Below, in pieces: positions 29,527 through 38,420 of a stretch of 64,000 bases of DNA. A model generated the notes under the pieces. It worked only from the letters and a program-made list of their open reading frames with translations. It was not told the origin of the DNA and ran no database searches. Position numbers and translations under genes: made by a program. The stretch spans positions 62,001-126,000 of the forward strand of contig NZ_LDUG01000016.1 in NCBI RefSeq assembly GCF_001530125.1, given 5' to 3'. The stretch comes from Thiobacillus denitrificans (lineage in GTDB: Bacteria; Pseudomonadota; Gammaproteobacteria; Burkholderiales; Thiobacillaceae). How positions within the stretch are numbered: the first letter of the stretch is position 1; each line of letters begins with the position of its first letter.

Positions 29527-30081
29527 ATGGCCGTTGGCAACGCCAAAACCCTGACCAAGCTCATCGTGGTGACGATTGGCATGTTCGGGTTTGGATTCGC
29601 CCTGGTGCCGTTTTATTACAAGATTTGCGAGGTGACCGGGATCAATTCCGGCGCCGAGCAAAGTCTGGCGAAAAACACCCAGGTCGATACCAGCCGCTGG
29701 GTCACGCTGGAGTTCGACGCCAACATCAACGAAGCGTTGCCGTGGCGCTTCAAGCCCGAGGTGCGCAGCCTGAGGGTGCACCCGGGCCAACTGGTGCAGG
29801 TGGAATACGAGGTGGTCAACACCAGCGATGCGCCCATCGTGGGCCAGGCGGTGCCGAGCTACGGTCCGGCACGCGCAGCAGCATTCTTCAAGAAGATTGA
29901 GTGTTTTTGCTTTACCCCGCAAACCCTGGCGGCGGGCGAATCCCGTCGCATGCCGGTACTGTTCTTGCTGGATCCGGCGATGGACAGGGATGTCCATACC
30001 GTGACGCTGTCGTACACATTCTTCAATATTGGGACGAAGGCACAAACGATGGGTTTGCAGAAGGGGCCGCCGCATGGCTGA
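29527..30081 (+). CDS. ctaG: cytochrome c oxidase assembly protein CtaG/Cox11
   Basis: Membrane-anchored periplasmic copper chaperone that delivers copper to the CuB site of subunit I. 184 residues: one N-terminal helix (KLIVVTIGMFGFGFALVPFY) then an immunoglobulin-like domain. The copper-binding pair is KKIECFCFTPQTL. Also present are FYYKICEVTG and the C-terminal DVHTVTLSYTFF. It starts 2 bp after the small assembly gene and overlaps the following DUF2970 gene by 8 bp. Confidence 0.95.
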   Translation: MAVGNAKTLTKLIVVTIGMFGFGFALVPFYYKICEVTGINSGAEQSLAKNTQVDTSRWVTLEFDANINEALPWRFKPEVRSLRVHPGQLVQVEYEVVNTSDAPIVGQAVPSYGPARAAAFFKKIECFCFTPQTLAAGESRRMPVLFLLDPAMDRDVHTVTLSYTFFNIGTKAQTMGLQKGPPHG

Positions 30082-30274
30082 GGGCGGTGGCAATCTCAAG
30101 GCGGCCTTGGCGGTATTCTGGAGTTTTTTGGGCGTGCGCAAGCGGCGTGATTATGATGCCGATGCGCAAAACCTGACGCCAGCACAGATTGTCATCGCCG
30201 GACTGATCGGCGGTGCGGTTTTCGTGTTGACGATATTGTTGCTGGTGTATCTGCTGATGAAGTTCGTGAAGTGA
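30074..30274 (+). CDS. DUF2970 small membrane protein
   Basis: 66 residues from ATG 30074, overlapping ctaG. Soluble N-terminus NLKAALAVFWSFLGVRKRRD is followed by one membrane helix, QIVIAGLIGGAVFVLTILLLVYLLMKF. The sequence fits DUF2970, which is repeatedly found between ctaG and ctaE in betaproteobacteria. An accessory role in oxidase assembly is inferred from position only. Confidence 0.85.
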   Translation: MAEGGGNLKAALAVFWSFLGVRKRRDYDADAQNLTPAQIVIAGLIGGAVFVLTILLLVYLLMKFVK

Positions 30275-30305
30275 ACGATCTAACAAACAAGAAAGAGGGG
30301 ATGAG

Positions 30306-31172
30306 ATGAGCCTGGCACAAACCGATAAGTATTATCTGCCGCAACCTTCGCTCTGGCCGATTATAGGCTCGGTCGCACTGCTATTGATGGCGGTGGGCGG
30401 CGTCATGACCATGCGCGAGATCGACAACGGAGGCTGGGTGCTTCTCGCTGGGGTGGCGATCCTGTTCTACATGATGTTCGGCTGGTTCGGCGAAGTGATT
30501 CGCGACAGCGAGGCCGGACGCTACAACAAGCAGGTCGACGCCTCGTTTCGCTGGTCGATGAGCTGGTTCATCTTTTCCGAGGTGATGTTCTTCGCCGCCT
30601 TTTTCGGCGCGCTATTCTATACACGGGTGTTGTCGGTGCCCTGGCTGGCGGACGCCGAAACGGGCAGTCTGCTGTGGGAGGGCTTTCAGGCCACCTGGCC
30701 GACCGCAGGGCCTGGACTGACACAGGATGGATTCGACTTCACGCCGATGGGGGCCTGGGGCATTCCAGCGATCAACACCCTGCTGCTGCTGAGCTCGGGG
30801 GTTACCATCACCTGGGCGCACTGGGGGTTGAAAAAGAGCAACCGCACGCAGCTGATTCTCGGCCTGGCGATGACGGTGGCCCTGGGCGTGGTCTTCCTCG
30901 GCTTGCAGGTGTATGAATACATCCACGCCTATACGGAAATGGGCCTGACACTGGGTGCGGGCGTTTACGGCGCCACTTTTTTCATGTTGACCGGTTTTCA
31001 CGGTTTTCACGTGCTGGTCGGGACAACGATGCTGATCGTGATGCTGCTGCGCTCGATCGCCGGCCACTTCACCGCAGAGCATCATTTTGCCTTCGAGGCA
31101 GTGTCGTGGTACTGGCACTTTGTCGACGTGGTGTGGGTGATTTTGTTTGTCGTGGTTTACTGGTTGATCTAG
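30306..31172 (+). CDS. ctaE: cytochrome c oxidase subunit III
   Basis: Seven-helix core subunit that stabilises subunit I and its proton-uptake path. 288 residues. Recognisable subunit III segments are YYLPQPSLWPIIGSVALLLM, the FRWSMSWFIFSEVMFFAAFFG helix with its conserved Glu, LLLLSSGVTITWAH, the long GFHGFHVLVGTTMLIV helix, and the C-terminal FEAVSWYWHFVDVVWVILF. GAGGGGATGAG provides the ribosome site. It is the last gene on this strand before a bidirectional terminator. Confidence 0.96.
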   Translation: MSLAQTDKYYLPQPSLWPIIGSVALLLMAVGGVMTMREIDNGGWVLLAGVAILFYMMFGWFGEVIRDSEAGRYNKQVDASFRWSMSWFIFSEVMFFAAFFGALFYTRVLSVPWLADAETGSLLWEGFQATWPTAGPGLTQDGFDFTPMGAWGIPAINTLLLLSSGVTITWAHWGLKKSNRTQLILGLAMTVALGVVFLGLQVYEYIHAYTEMGLTLGAGVYGATFFMLTGFHGFHVLVGTTMLIVMLLRSIAGHFTAEHHFAFEAVSWYWHFVDVVWVILFVVVYWLI

Positions 31173-31212
31173 TCTGCTGCCAATCCGTTGGCCGTGCGGC
31201 GCCGGGTCAAAC

Positions 31213-31239
31213 AAAAAGCCGCGTACAGCGCGGCTTTTT
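31213..31239. terminator. bidirectional intrinsic terminator after ctaE
   Basis: AAAAAGCCGCG, loop TACAG, CGCGGCTTTTT: an 11-bp stem flanked by A and T runs on both sides. It can terminate ctaE rightward and the DUF2909 gene leftward, which converge here. Confidence 0.9.
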
Positions 31240-31255
31240 GTTGCGGTGGGGGCGC

Positions 31256-31456
31256 TTAGCGCAGCCCGCTATGCGGGATGAAGCCGAAGTAGTAGCCGCC
31301 CATCAGCAGGACAAACAGGACGAGGGAGAGCGCGACCCGCACGGTCAGCATTTTGACGACGCGGTCGGATTGGCCCTTGTCCTTGATAAGGTAGTAAAGG
31401 GCGCTGGCGAGACTGGCGAGGATGAAGACGATAAACAGCAGGGCAGCAATGCGCAT
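31256..31456 (-). CDS. DUF2909 twin-transmembrane protein
   Basis: 66 residues with two membrane helices, MRIAALLFIVFILASLASAL and a second VALSLVLFVLLMGGYYFGF, joined by a basic loop (KDKGQSDRVVKMLTVR). This is the twin transmembrane/DUF2909 family that sits opposite surf1 in betaproteobacterial oxidase clusters. It is divergent from surf1 (48-bp gap) and convergent with ctaE. Function unknown. Confidence 0.83.
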   Translation of the reverse strand: MRIAALLFIVFILASLASALYYLIKDKGQSDRVVKMLTVRVALSLVLFVLLMGGYYFGFIPHSGLR

Positions 31457-31504
31457 GAAAAGGGTCTCTCGGCAAAATTCCAGTCTAACCGGATTGCTGG
31501 GCTC

Positions 31505-32254
31505 ATGCACTTGCTGAAGCTGCGTGTCGGGAGGTGGGTGTTTTCCCCCACCCTGTGGCCCACGCTGGCGGCGCTGTTTTTCTTTGTGCTGACGTTGTGG
31601 CTTGGCAACTGGCAAAGCGAGCGCGCCGATACCAAGCGTGCCCTGCAGGCGCGTTACGATGCGGCGGTTGGCGACGCCCCCATCCATGTCGGCAACACGC
31701 TGCTCGATCGCGACAGCGTGCTGTATCGCAAACTGGAGGTCGAAGGTGTGTTCGACGACGCGCACACCATCCTGCTCGACAACCGGGTGCTGGACGGCGT
31801 GGCGGGGTATCACGTGCTGACGCCGCTGCGGATCAATGGGGGGGGGCTCGCCATTCTGGTCAATCGTGGCTGGGTGGCGGCCGGGCGCACGCGCGATCAG
31901 GTGCCGGTGCCGCCGACGCCGGCAGGCGTGGTGCGGCTGGAGGGCATGGCGGTCAACCCGTATACGCGCTACGTCGAACTGGCGCCGACCGCGCCGCAGG
32001 GACGCGTTTGGCAGAACCTCGATTTTGCGCGCTATGCGGCGACCACCGGGCTGAGGCTGCAACCGGTGTTGCTGCTGCAGACCAGCAGCCAGGCCGACAA
32101 CTTGCAGCGGAACTGGCCACGGCCCGATAGCGGGGTCAGTACCCATGTCAGCTATGCCGTCCAGTGGTACAGTTTGGCGGCGACACTGACGGTGTTGTGG
32201 CTGATAATGAACGTCAGGCGTTGCCGTGACGGCGACGTGAATTCCAAGCTTTGA
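31505..32254 (+). CDS. SURF1 family cytochrome oxidase biogenesis protein
   Basis: 249 residues with the SURF1 topology. An N-terminal helix (LWPTLAALFFFVLTLWLGNW) carries the LGNWQ motif, followed by a large periplasmic domain with ILLDNRVLDGVAGYHVLTPL and VNRGWV. A C-terminal helix (YAVQWYSLAATLTVLWLI) contains the HVSYAVQWYSLA hallmark. SURF1 proteins assist haem a insertion into subunit I. ATG 31505 is chosen because it begins just before the first helix. Followed by a thioredoxin-fold membrane gene and ctaA. Confidence 0.92.
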   Translation: MHLLKLRVGRWVFSPTLWPTLAALFFFVLTLWLGNWQSERADTKRALQARYDAAVGDAPIHVGNTLLDRDSVLYRKLEVEGVFDDAHTILLDNRVLDGVAGYHVLTPLRINGGGLAILVNRGWVAAGRTRDQVPVPPTPAGVVRLEGMAVNPYTRYVELAPTAPQGRVWQNLDFARYAATTGLRLQPVLLLQTSSQADNLQRNWPRPDSGVSTHVSYAVQWYSLAATLTVLWLIMNVRRCRDGDVNSKL

Positions 32255-32271
32255 ATCAATATCGTAGACCC

Positions 32272-32835
32272 ATGCAATTGACCCCGCGTAGTAAATTTCT
32301 GTTGTTGTTAGGCGTATTTGTGGTGCCGGTGGCGGCAGCGTATCTGGCCTTTTTTGGCTGGCGCCCGGCCGGACATACCAATTACGGCGACCTGCTCAAA
32401 GTGACCCCGCTGCAGCAGACGGCCGGTGCGAAGCACGATGGCGCGCCGCTTGATCTGGCGTCGCTGCAGGGCAAGTGGCTGATGGTGCATGTCGGCCCGG
32501 CACGCTGCGATGCCGACTGCGCACAGCAGCTGTACCTGATGCGCCAGATACGGATCACGCAGGGCAAGGAGCAGTCGCGCATCGAGCGCTTGTGGGTGTT
32601 GACCGATGCCGGCGCGGCCGACCCGGCCCTGTTGCAGGATTATCCCGGCCTGCACGTGTGGCGGCCGGCGGATGCCACCTTTGTCGAGCAGTTTCCCGCC
32701 GGGGATGGCCGTGCCGGACATATCTATCTGGTCGATCCACTCGGCAACCTGATGCTGCGTTTTCCTGTCAAGCCGGATCCCAAGCGCATGATGAAAGACC
32801 TCAAGTTGTTACTTAAAGCCTCCCAGATCGGCTGA
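32272..32835 (+). CDS. SCO-like thioredoxin-fold membrane protein of the oxidase cluster
   Basis: 187 residues: an N-terminal helix (KFLLLLGVFVVPVAAAYLAF) then a periplasmic thioredoxin-like domain. LQGKWLMVHVGPARCDADC ends in a C-x3-C pair, as in SCO copper chaperones, and YLVDPLGNLMLRFP resembles the SCO C-terminal strand. The SCO histidine is not obvious, so copper binding is unproven. Start at ATG 32272; an upstream TTG (32251) overlaps surf1. It is coupled to ctaA by a TGATG overlap. A role in oxidase or haem maturation is inferred from context. Confidence 0.8.
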   Translation: MQLTPRSKFLLLLGVFVVPVAAAYLAFFGWRPAGHTNYGDLLKVTPLQQTAGAKHDGAPLDLASLQGKWLMVHVGPARCDADCAQQLYLMRQIRITQGKEQSRIERLWVLTDAGAADPALLQDYPGLHVWRPADATFVEQFPAGDGRAGHIYLVDPLGNLMLRFPVKPDPKRMMKDLKLLLKASQIG

Positions 32836-33821
32836 TGATGACTCAGTACCGAAACCTGATTCTGGCTGCTTTGGTTCTCACGCTGGTCGTGGTGAGCCTG
32901 GGCGCCTATGTGCGCTTGTCCGACGCTGGTCTGGGCTGCCCCGACTGGCCCGGCTGCTATGGCAAGATCACGCCGCTGCATGCGGCCGAGCACATCGATG
33001 CCGAACTCGCCGAGCGTCCTGACGGCCCGGTGTCACACGCCAAGGCGTGGAAGGAAATGGTGCACCGTTACGCGGCGGGAACGCTGGGGCTGCTGGTGTT
33101 GGGGATTGCGGCGCTGGGCTGGCGCGGGCGCCGCGAAACGGCCGGCGGCCCCGGCTTGCCCATGCTGCTGCTGGGGCTGATCGTGTTTCAAGCGCTGCTG
33201 GGGATGTGGACGGTCACCCAATTGCTCAAGCCATTGGTGGTCACCGCGCACCTGCTGGGGGGCATGGCTACCTTGTCCATCCTGCTCTGGCTGTGGTTGC
33301 GCGAACGCGGCCAGGCCAGTCATGTTTATTTCGCTCGAGTTGACCATCTGCGCGCCAGTGCAACACTTGGACTGGTGCTTGTTATCGCGCAAATCGCGCT
33401 GGGTGGCTGGGTGAGCAGCAACTACGCGGCGCTGGCCTGTACCGATTTCCCGCTGTGCCAGGGCGTGTGGATGCCGCCGATGGATTTCGAACACAGCTTT
33501 ACCCTGCATCGCGAACTCGGCGAGACCGCTGCCGGAGATTTGCTGCCGATGGCCGCGCTGACGGCAATCCACTGGGTGCATCGCGTCATGGCACTGATCG
33601 TCACCGTATATTTGGGCTGGCTGTTGCTGCGGCTGCTGCGGACGCCGGGGTATGCCGGCATGGGGATGGTCATAGGCGGGCTGCTAATGCTGCAGGTTGC
33701 GCTGGGAATCGGCAATGTGCTGTTGAGCCTGCCGTTGGCGCTGGCGGTGGCCCATAACGGCGGCGCGGCGCTGTTGCTGGCCAGCTTGGTGTGGCTGAAC
33801 TATCGGGTACGCAGGAGATGA
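32835..33821 (+). CDS. ctaA: heme A synthase (Cox15/CtaA)
   Basis: Eight-helix membrane enzyme that oxidises the haem o methyl group to formyl, giving haem a. 328 residues. Catalytic and haem-ligand regions seen: [45 protein letters not shown], the [10 protein letters not shown] cysteine pair, [14 protein letters not shown] and [11 protein letters not shown]. Starts within the stop of the preceding gene (TGATG). The ctaA-ctaB pair feeds the caa3 oxidase upstream. Confidence 0.94.
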   Translation: MMTQYRNLILAALVLTLVVVSLGAYVRLSDAGLGCPDWPGCYGKITPLHAAEHIDAELAERPDGPVSHAKAWKEMVHRYAAGTLGLLVLGIAALGWRGRRETAGGPGLPMLLLGLIVFQALLGMWTVTQLLKPLVVTAHLLGGMATLSILLWLWLRERGQASHVYFARVDHLRASATLGLVLVIAQIALGGWVSSNYAALACTDFPLCQGVWMPPMDFEHSFTLHRELGETAAGDLLPMAALTAIHWVHRVMALIVTVYLGWLLLRLLRTPGYAGMGMVIGGLLMLQVALGIGNVLLSLPLALAVAHNGGAALLLASLVWLNYRVRRR

Positions 33822-33823
33822 GC

Positions 33824-34720
33824 ATGGAATCCTTGATGTTTCAGGGGGCGGCCTGTCGCTGCCAGCAGTTCCTGGCACTGTGCAAGCTGCGGGTGGTCAG
33901 TCTGATCGTGTTCACCGCGGTCATCGGCATGTTTCTCGCTGTGCCCGGCTGGCCGGCCTGGAACGTGCTGTGGGCCGGCACACTGGGGATCGCGCTGGTA
34001 GCTGGCGCGGCCGCGGCATTCAATTGCCTGATCGAGCAGAAAATCGACGCCACGATGGCGCGCACGCGCGCGCGGCCGCTACCGCGTGGCGAACTGACCA
34101 ACACGCAGACGCTGGTGTTTTCCGGGGTGGTCGGCGGCCTGGGGCTGTATCTGCTGAACGTCTTTGTCAATCCGCTCACCATGTGGCTCACCCTGGCCAC
34201 CTTTGTCGGCTATGCCGTGATCTATACAGCCGTGTTGAAGCCGGCCACGCCGCAAAACATCGTCATCGGCGGCGCCTCCGGCGCGATGCCGCCGGTGCTC
34301 GGCTGGGTCGCGGCCACAGGCGAAATCCATCACGATGCGCTGTTGCTGTTCCTCATTATCTTTGCCTGGACCCCGCCGCATTTCTGGGCGCTGGCGCTCT
34401 ATCGGCGCGAGGAGTACGCACAGGCCGGGCTGCCGATGCTGCCTGTGACCCACGGCGAGGCCTACACTCGACTGCACGTGCTGCTATACACGCTGCTGCT
34501 GTTTGCGGTGACCATGCTGCCAGTCGGCACCGGCATGGGCGGCTGGATTTACCTGGTCGGCGCCGCGCTGCTGGGCGGCCGTTTCATTCACTACGGCTGG
34601 CGCCTGCACCGCCAGTACAGCGATGACTTGGCGAAGGAAACCTTCCGCTATTCCATCTGGTATTTGAGCTTGCTGTTCACTGTGATGCTGGTAGATCACT
34701 ACTATCCAATATCCATTTGA
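33824..34720 (+). CDS. ctaB: heme O synthase (protoheme IX farnesyltransferase)
   Basis: UbiA-type prenyltransferase that adds a farnesyl group to haem b to make haem o. 298 residues, about nine helices. The diphosphate-binding motif appears as [20 protein letters not shown], and the second acidic region as [32 protein letters not shown] is typical of CtaB. ATG 33824 has GCAGGAG 6 bp upstream; ATG 33818 overlaps the ctaA stop but sits too close to that site. Last haem gene of the aa3 group. Confidence 0.94.
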   Translation: MESLMFQGAACRCQQFLALCKLRVVSLIVFTAVIGMFLAVPGWPAWNVLWAGTLGIALVAGAAAAFNCLIEQKIDATMARTRARPLPRGELTNTQTLVFSGVVGGLGLYLLNVFVNPLTMWLTLATFVGYAVIYTAVLKPATPQNIVIGGASGAMPPVLGWVAATGEIHHDALLLFLIIFAWTPPHFWALALYRREEYAQAGLPMLPVTHGEAYTRLHVLLYTLLLFAVTMLPVGTGMGGWIYLVGAALLGGRFIHYGWRLHRQYSDDLAKETFRYSIWYLSLLFTVMLVDHYYPISI

Positions 34721-34729
34721 TTTAAATGG
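34713..34729. promoter_or_regulatory. candidate Rrf2-family operator (17-bp palindrome)
   Basis: CCATTT-GATTT-AAATGG, a perfect 6-bp inverted repeat, starts in the last codons of ctaB and lies about 75 bp before the Rrf2 gene. The CATTT...AAATG half-sites resemble those of NsrR-type Rrf2 regulators, though NsrR sites use a shorter central spacer. A wider pair, AATATCCA (34708-34715) and TGGATATT (34747-34754), surrounds it. Binding is inferred. Confidence 0.4.
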
Positions 34730-34803
34730 GAAATTGAGCTTCTAACTGGATATTCGGACAGGATTGTTTTATATTGTGTCCAATTCATTCGCAGGGACAC
34801 GAG

Positions 34804-35268
34804 ATGATCCTCTCCCGGACCAGTCAATATGCCGTGCAGGCACTGATCTACATGGCCACCCAGTCGAGCGCGACGCCCGTGCTGAACAAGGATATCGCCG
34901 CGCAACTCGGTGTTCCCGCGCCGTACCTCGCCAAAATTCTGCAGGGGCTGGCCAAGGGCAACCTGCTGTTTTCCTTCCGTGGCCGTCTGGGCGGTTTCTG
35001 CTTGCGCGAGGAGGGCCACAAAATCACCCTCATGCAGATCCTGCTGCTGACCGAAGGCCCGGCGTTCACCGAGAGCTGTTTGCTGGGGTTGAAGAAATGC
35101 AGCGATGAAACCGCCTGTCCACTGCATTTCCGCTGGGTGCCGGTGAAGAAAAAGATCATCGACATGCTGCAGGACACCACCCTGGAAAAACTGGCGAAGG
35201 CGGTTGAATCCGGCAAATACCGTCTGGCCGACGTTCCCGGGATGTTGTTCGAGCAGGCCAAGGCATGA
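34804..35268 (+). CDS. Rrf2-family Fe-S transcriptional regulator
   Basis: 154 residues. An N-terminal winged helix (MILSRTSQYAVQALIYMA, then IAAQLGVPAPYLAKILQGLA and GRLGGFCL) is typical of Rrf2. Three cysteines, Cys92, Cys99 and Cys105, match the spacing of the IscR/NsrR cluster ligands, so it probably senses O2, NO or iron-sulfur status. ATG 34804 is preferred over upstream codons on family alignment. It overlaps the SCO gene by ATGA and sits exactly between the caa3 and cbb3 oxidase clusters, so control of one or both is a reasonable hypothesis. Confidence 0.9.
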   Translation: MILSRTSQYAVQALIYMATQSSATPVLNKDIAAQLGVPAPYLAKILQGLAKGNLLFSFRGRLGGFCLREEGHKITLMQILLLTEGPAFTESCLLGLKKCSDETACPLHFRWVPVKKKIIDMLQDTTLEKLAKAVESGKYRLADVPGMLFEQAKA

Positions 35269-35858
35269 AAGACTGGCTCCTCGCAACCTGCGCGATGGCT
35301 GCGTTCACCCTGGCCGGCTGCCAGCCTGTCCCGCAGCCCCCGTCATTTCAGGCGACCGACATCACCGGCGCCGCCTTCGCGCGGGATTTCAGGCTGACCG
35401 ATCACAATGGCCAGGTGCGCACCCTGGCGGATTTCAAAGGAAAAGTCGTGGCCGTTTTCTTTGGCTACCTCCATTGCCCCGATGTCTGCCCCACCACACT
35501 GTCGGATTTCGCGGCTGCGCTGCAACAGCTGGGACCGCTGGCCGAGCGGGTGCAGGTGATTTTCGTGACGGTGGATCCGCAGCGCGACACCCCGGATCTG
35601 CTGAAGCAGTTCGTGCCGGCCTTCAATCCGGGCTTTCTAGGGATGTACGCGGATGAAGAGACGCTGAAGCAGTTGGCACACGAGTACAAAGTGGTCTATC
35701 AAAAGACTTCAGTGAAGGGCGCGGACGATTATTTGGTCGACCACAGCGCCGGAACCTATATTTATGATCCGCAAGGATATTTGCGGCTTCTCATGCCTTA
35801 TGGCAGTAGCCCGGATGCCATCGCGCAAGACCTGAAAACACTGTTGGCGCCCTCCTGA
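35265..35858 (+). CDS. SCO1/SenC family copper chaperone lipoprotein
   Basis: 197 residues. Lipobox TLAGC (Cys19) anchors it to a membrane. Thioredoxin fold with the copper motif GYLHCPDVCPTTL (Cys71, Cys75), VTVDPQRDTPDLL and the distal histidine in YLVDHSAGTYI. SCO proteins load CuA of aa3 oxidases, or in some bacteria assist cbb3 assembly. Co-translated with the Rrf2 regulator and located immediately before ccoN. Confidence 0.94.
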   Translation: MKDWLLATCAMAAFTLAGCQPVPQPPSFQATDITGAAFARDFRLTDHNGQVRTLADFKGKVVAVFFGYLHCPDVCPTTLSDFAAALQQLGPLAERVQVIFVTVDPQRDTPDLLKQFVPAFNPGFLGMYADEETLKQLAHEYKVVYQKTSVKGADDYLVDHSAGTYIYDPQGYLRLLMPYGSSPDAIAQDLKTLLAPS

Positions 35859-35872
35859 ATAGGGTTTTCAGC

Positions 35873-35902
35873 TTGCAGTGCGGGGGCGGGCTGCCCTATA
35901 AT
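35873..35902 (+). promoter_or_regulatory. sigma-70 type promoter for the cco operon
   Basis: TTGCAG (35873-35878) and TATAAT (35897-35902) with an 18-bp spacer, 79 bp before the ccoN start. I looked for an FNR/ANR palindrome (TTGAT-N4-ATCAA) between the SCO gene and ccoN and did not see one, so oxygen control may act through another factor. Confidence 0.6.
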
Positions 35903-35980
35903 CCCGCAGTTTTTTAATATAAGCATATGCTGTTTAAAGCGCGGCAATAAGCGCTATTTCGGGTACAACAGGAGCGGTCG

Positions 35981-37435
35981 ATGGCGGTCACAACATATTC
36001 CGGTGCAGAGCAGTACAACTTTGATATCGTTAAGAAATTTGCCATCATGTCGCTTGTCTGGGCGGTTATCGGCATGTTTGTCGGGGTCTACATCGCCTCC
36101 GAGCTGGCTTGGCCATTCCTGAACTTTGACAGTCCGTATTTCTCGTTCGGGCGCTTTCGCCCCGTTCATACCACCACGGTGATCTTCGGCTTCGGTGGCT
36201 CGGCGCTGTTTGCCACCTCCTATTACGTCGTCCAGCGCACCTGCCAGACCCGGCTGATTTCGGACGGCATGGCCAGCTTCACCTTCTGGGGCTGGATGGC
36301 GATCATCGTGCTGGCCGACATCAGCTACGTGCTCGGCCATACCCAGTCGCGCGAGTACGCCGAGATGGAATGGCCGATCGACATCCTGATCGAGGTGGTG
36401 TGGGTGACCTATCTGATCCTGTTCGTCGGCACCATCATGCGCCGCAAGCAGCCGCACATCTACGTCGCCAACTGGTTCTACCTGGCCTTCATCCTGGCGA
36501 CCGCGCTGCTGCACACCTTCAACAACCTGGCGATGCCGATCGACCTGTTCTCGATGAAGTCGTACAGCCTGTTCTCCGGTACCCAGGACGCGATGGTGCA
36601 ATGGTGGTACGGCCACAACGCGGTGGGCTTCTTCCTCACCGCCGCCTTCCTCGGCATGATGTATTACTTCGTGCCGAAGCAGGCCGGCCGCCCGATCTAT
36701 TCCTACCGCCTGTCGATCGTCCACTTCTGGGCGCTCTCCTTCATGTACATGTGGGTGGGTGCGCACCACCTGCACTGGACCGCGCTGCCCGACTGGACCT
36801 CGTCGCTGGCCGCCGCCTTCTCGATCCTGCTCCTGATGCCCTCGTGGGGCGGCATGATCAACGGCATCATGACCCTGTCGGGCGCCTGGGACAAACTGCG
36901 CACCGACCCGGTAATGCGCTTCATGATCGTCGCGCTGTCGTTCTACGGCATGTCGACCTTTGAAGGCCCGATGATGTCGCTGAAGGAGGTCAACGCGCTG
37001 TCGCATTACACCGACTGGACCGTGGGCCACGTCCACTCCGGCGCGCTGGGCTGGGTGGCGATGATTACCTTTGGCTCGCTGTATCACATGATGCCCAAGC
37101 TGTGGGACACCAAGATCTACAGCAACAAGCTGGTGGAAGCTCACTTCTGGCTCGCCACCATCGGCATCGTGCTGTACATCGTCGCGATGTGGATTTCCGG
37201 CATCACCCAGGGCCTGATGTGGCGCTCGTTTGACGAGTTCGGCAACCTGCAATACTCGTTTGTCGAATCCGTTGTGGCGATGATGCCCTTCTACGCGATG
37301 CGCGCCATCGGCGGCATGTTCTTCCTCACCGGCACCGTGCTGATGACGGTCAACATGTTTATGACCATCCGCCAGGGCAAGCGCGAAAGCGCCGCGCTGG
37401 ATGCCCGGTTGGCCGCCAAGATGGCACATGCCTGA
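35981..37435 (+). CDS. ccoN: cbb3-type cytochrome c oxidase subunit I
   Basis: Catalytic subunit of the high-affinity C-type haem-copper oxidase. 484 residues, 12 helices. Haem and CuB ligands appear in [38 protein letters not shown] (first CuB His), [12 protein letters not shown], and [18 protein letters not shown] (haem ligand pair). The D-channel Glu of A-type enzymes is absent, as expected. CAGGAG precedes ATG 35981. First gene of ccoNOQP. Confidence 0.97.
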   Translation: MAVTTYSGAEQYNFDIVKKFAIMSLVWAVIGMFVGVYIASELAWPFLNFDSPYFSFGRFRPVHTTTVIFGFGGSALFATSYYVVQRTCQTRLISDGMASFTFWGWMAIIVLADISYVLGHTQSREYAEMEWPIDILIEVVWVTYLILFVGTIMRRKQPHIYVANWFYLAFILATALLHTFNNLAMPIDLFSMKSYSLFSGTQDAMVQWWYGHNAVGFFLTAAFLGMMYYFVPKQAGRPIYSYRLSIVHFWALSFMYMWVGAHHLHWTALPDWTSSLAAAFSILLLMPSWGGMINGIMTLSGAWDKLRTDPVMRFMIVALSFYGMSTFEGPMMSLKEVNALSHYTDWTVGHVHSGALGWVAMITFGSLYHMMPKLWDTKIYSNKLVEAHFWLATIGIVLYIVAMWISGITQGLMWRSFDEFGNLQYSFVESVVAMMPFYAMRAIGGMFFLTGTVLMTVNMFMTIRQGKRESAALDARLAAKMAHA

Positions 37436-37452
37436 TACGGGAACGATACAAA

Positions 37453-38199
37453 ATGAACTTCAACTTCAAACACGAATGGATTGAAACCAACATCGGCCTG
37501 ATGTCCGTGTTGACCATGCTGGCGATTAGCGTCGGTGGCCTGGTGGAAATCGCGCCGCTGTTCTTCATCGACGAGACCATCGAGAAGGTCGAGGGCGTGC
37601 GTCCCTACACCCCGCTGGAACAGCGCGGCCGTGACATCTATCAGCGTGAGGGCTGCTACGCCTGCCATTCGCAGATGATTCGCCCGTTCCGCGACGAAAA
37701 GCTGCGCTACGGCCATTACTCGCTGGCGGCGGAATCGCAATACGACCATCCCTTCCAGTGGGGCTCCAAGCGCACCGGCCCCGACCTGGCGCGGGTGGGT
37801 GGCAAGTATTCCAACGAGTGGCACGTACAGCACATGGTGGCGCCACGTTCGATGGTGCCCGAGTCGGTGATGCCGAACTATCCGTGGCTGCTGTCGACGC
37901 CGCTGGATATTTCCGATATCACCAACCGCTTGAAGGCGCTGCGCAAGGTCGGCGTGCCGTATTCGCTGTCGCAGGCCGAGTACGACGCCAACGTGACCAA
38001 GTTCGGCGAGACCGTGGCCGGGCAACTCCACATTCCCGATGCGCAGAAAAACCTGATCGAGCAGGCCAACTTCGGCAACTACGATGGCGATCGCACCGGC
38101 ATTTCCGAAATGGATGCGCTGGTGGCCTATCTGCAAGTGCTGGGCACCATGGTCGATTTCAGCAAATACACCGACGACGCGTTCGTCGAGTTCCGCTGA
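37453..38199 (+). CDS. ccoO: cbb3-type cytochrome c oxidase subunit II (monohaem)
   Basis: Membrane-anchored monohaem cytochrome c that passes electrons to CcoN. 248 residues: one N-terminal helix ([20 protein letters not shown]) then a periplasmic domain with [14 protein letters not shown] (Cys68, Cys71, His72). The distal Met is in the [13 protein letters not shown] region. [16 protein letters not shown] is a CcoO hallmark. Follows ccoN by 17 bp. Confidence 0.96.
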   Translation: MNFNFKHEWIETNIGLMSVLTMLAISVGGLVEIAPLFFIDETIEKVEGVRPYTPLEQRGRDIYQREGCYACHSQMIRPFRDEKLRYGHYSLAAESQYDHPFQWGSKRTGPDLARVGGKYSNEWHVQHMVAPRSMVPESVMPNYPWLLSTPLDISDITNRLKALRKVGVPYSLSQAEYDANVTKFGETVAGQLHIPDAQKNLIEQANFGNYDGDRTGISEMDALVAYLQVLGTMVDFSKYTDDAFVEFR

Positions 38200-38222
38200 G
38201 CGTCACGGCAGGAGGCCAGGAA

Positions 38223-38420
38223 ATGGAATGGTTGATGTGGTTTTCCAAACCCGAAAATACCAAGCCCCTGGCTTTGATCATTTTTTTCGTCACCTTTATC
38301 GGCATCGTGATCTACGTCTACGGTAGCAAAAAGCGCAGCGCGAAACTGGAGTCTTACCGCGATATCCCGTTTCTCGATGACCAGCCAGGCGATCAAGACG
38401 GCACGAAGGACAAGCAATGA
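38223..38420 (+). CDS. ccoQ: cbb3-type oxidase subunit IV (CcoQ/FixQ)
   Basis: 65 residues with a single helix, LALIIFFVTFIGIVIYVYG. A basic GSKKRSAKLESYRDIPFLDD segment follows, typical of CcoQ, which stabilises the complex. GGAGG lies about 8 bp before ATG 38223. It overlaps ccoP by ATGA. Its place between ccoO and ccoP settles the identity. Confidence 0.9.
   Translation: MEWLMWFSKPENTKPLALIIFFVTFIGIVIYVYGSKKRSAKLESYRDIPFLDDQPGDQDGTKDKQ

Noticed and set aside
35859-35980. FNR/ANR box ahead of ccoN
   Set aside because: No TTGAT-N4-ATCAA-like palindrome could be found; only a sigma-70 type promoter is visible.
35954-37429. 491-codon minus-strand open frame opposite ccoN
   Set aside because: Translation is His/Asp/Arg-rich antisense of membrane-helix codons; ccoN is certain.
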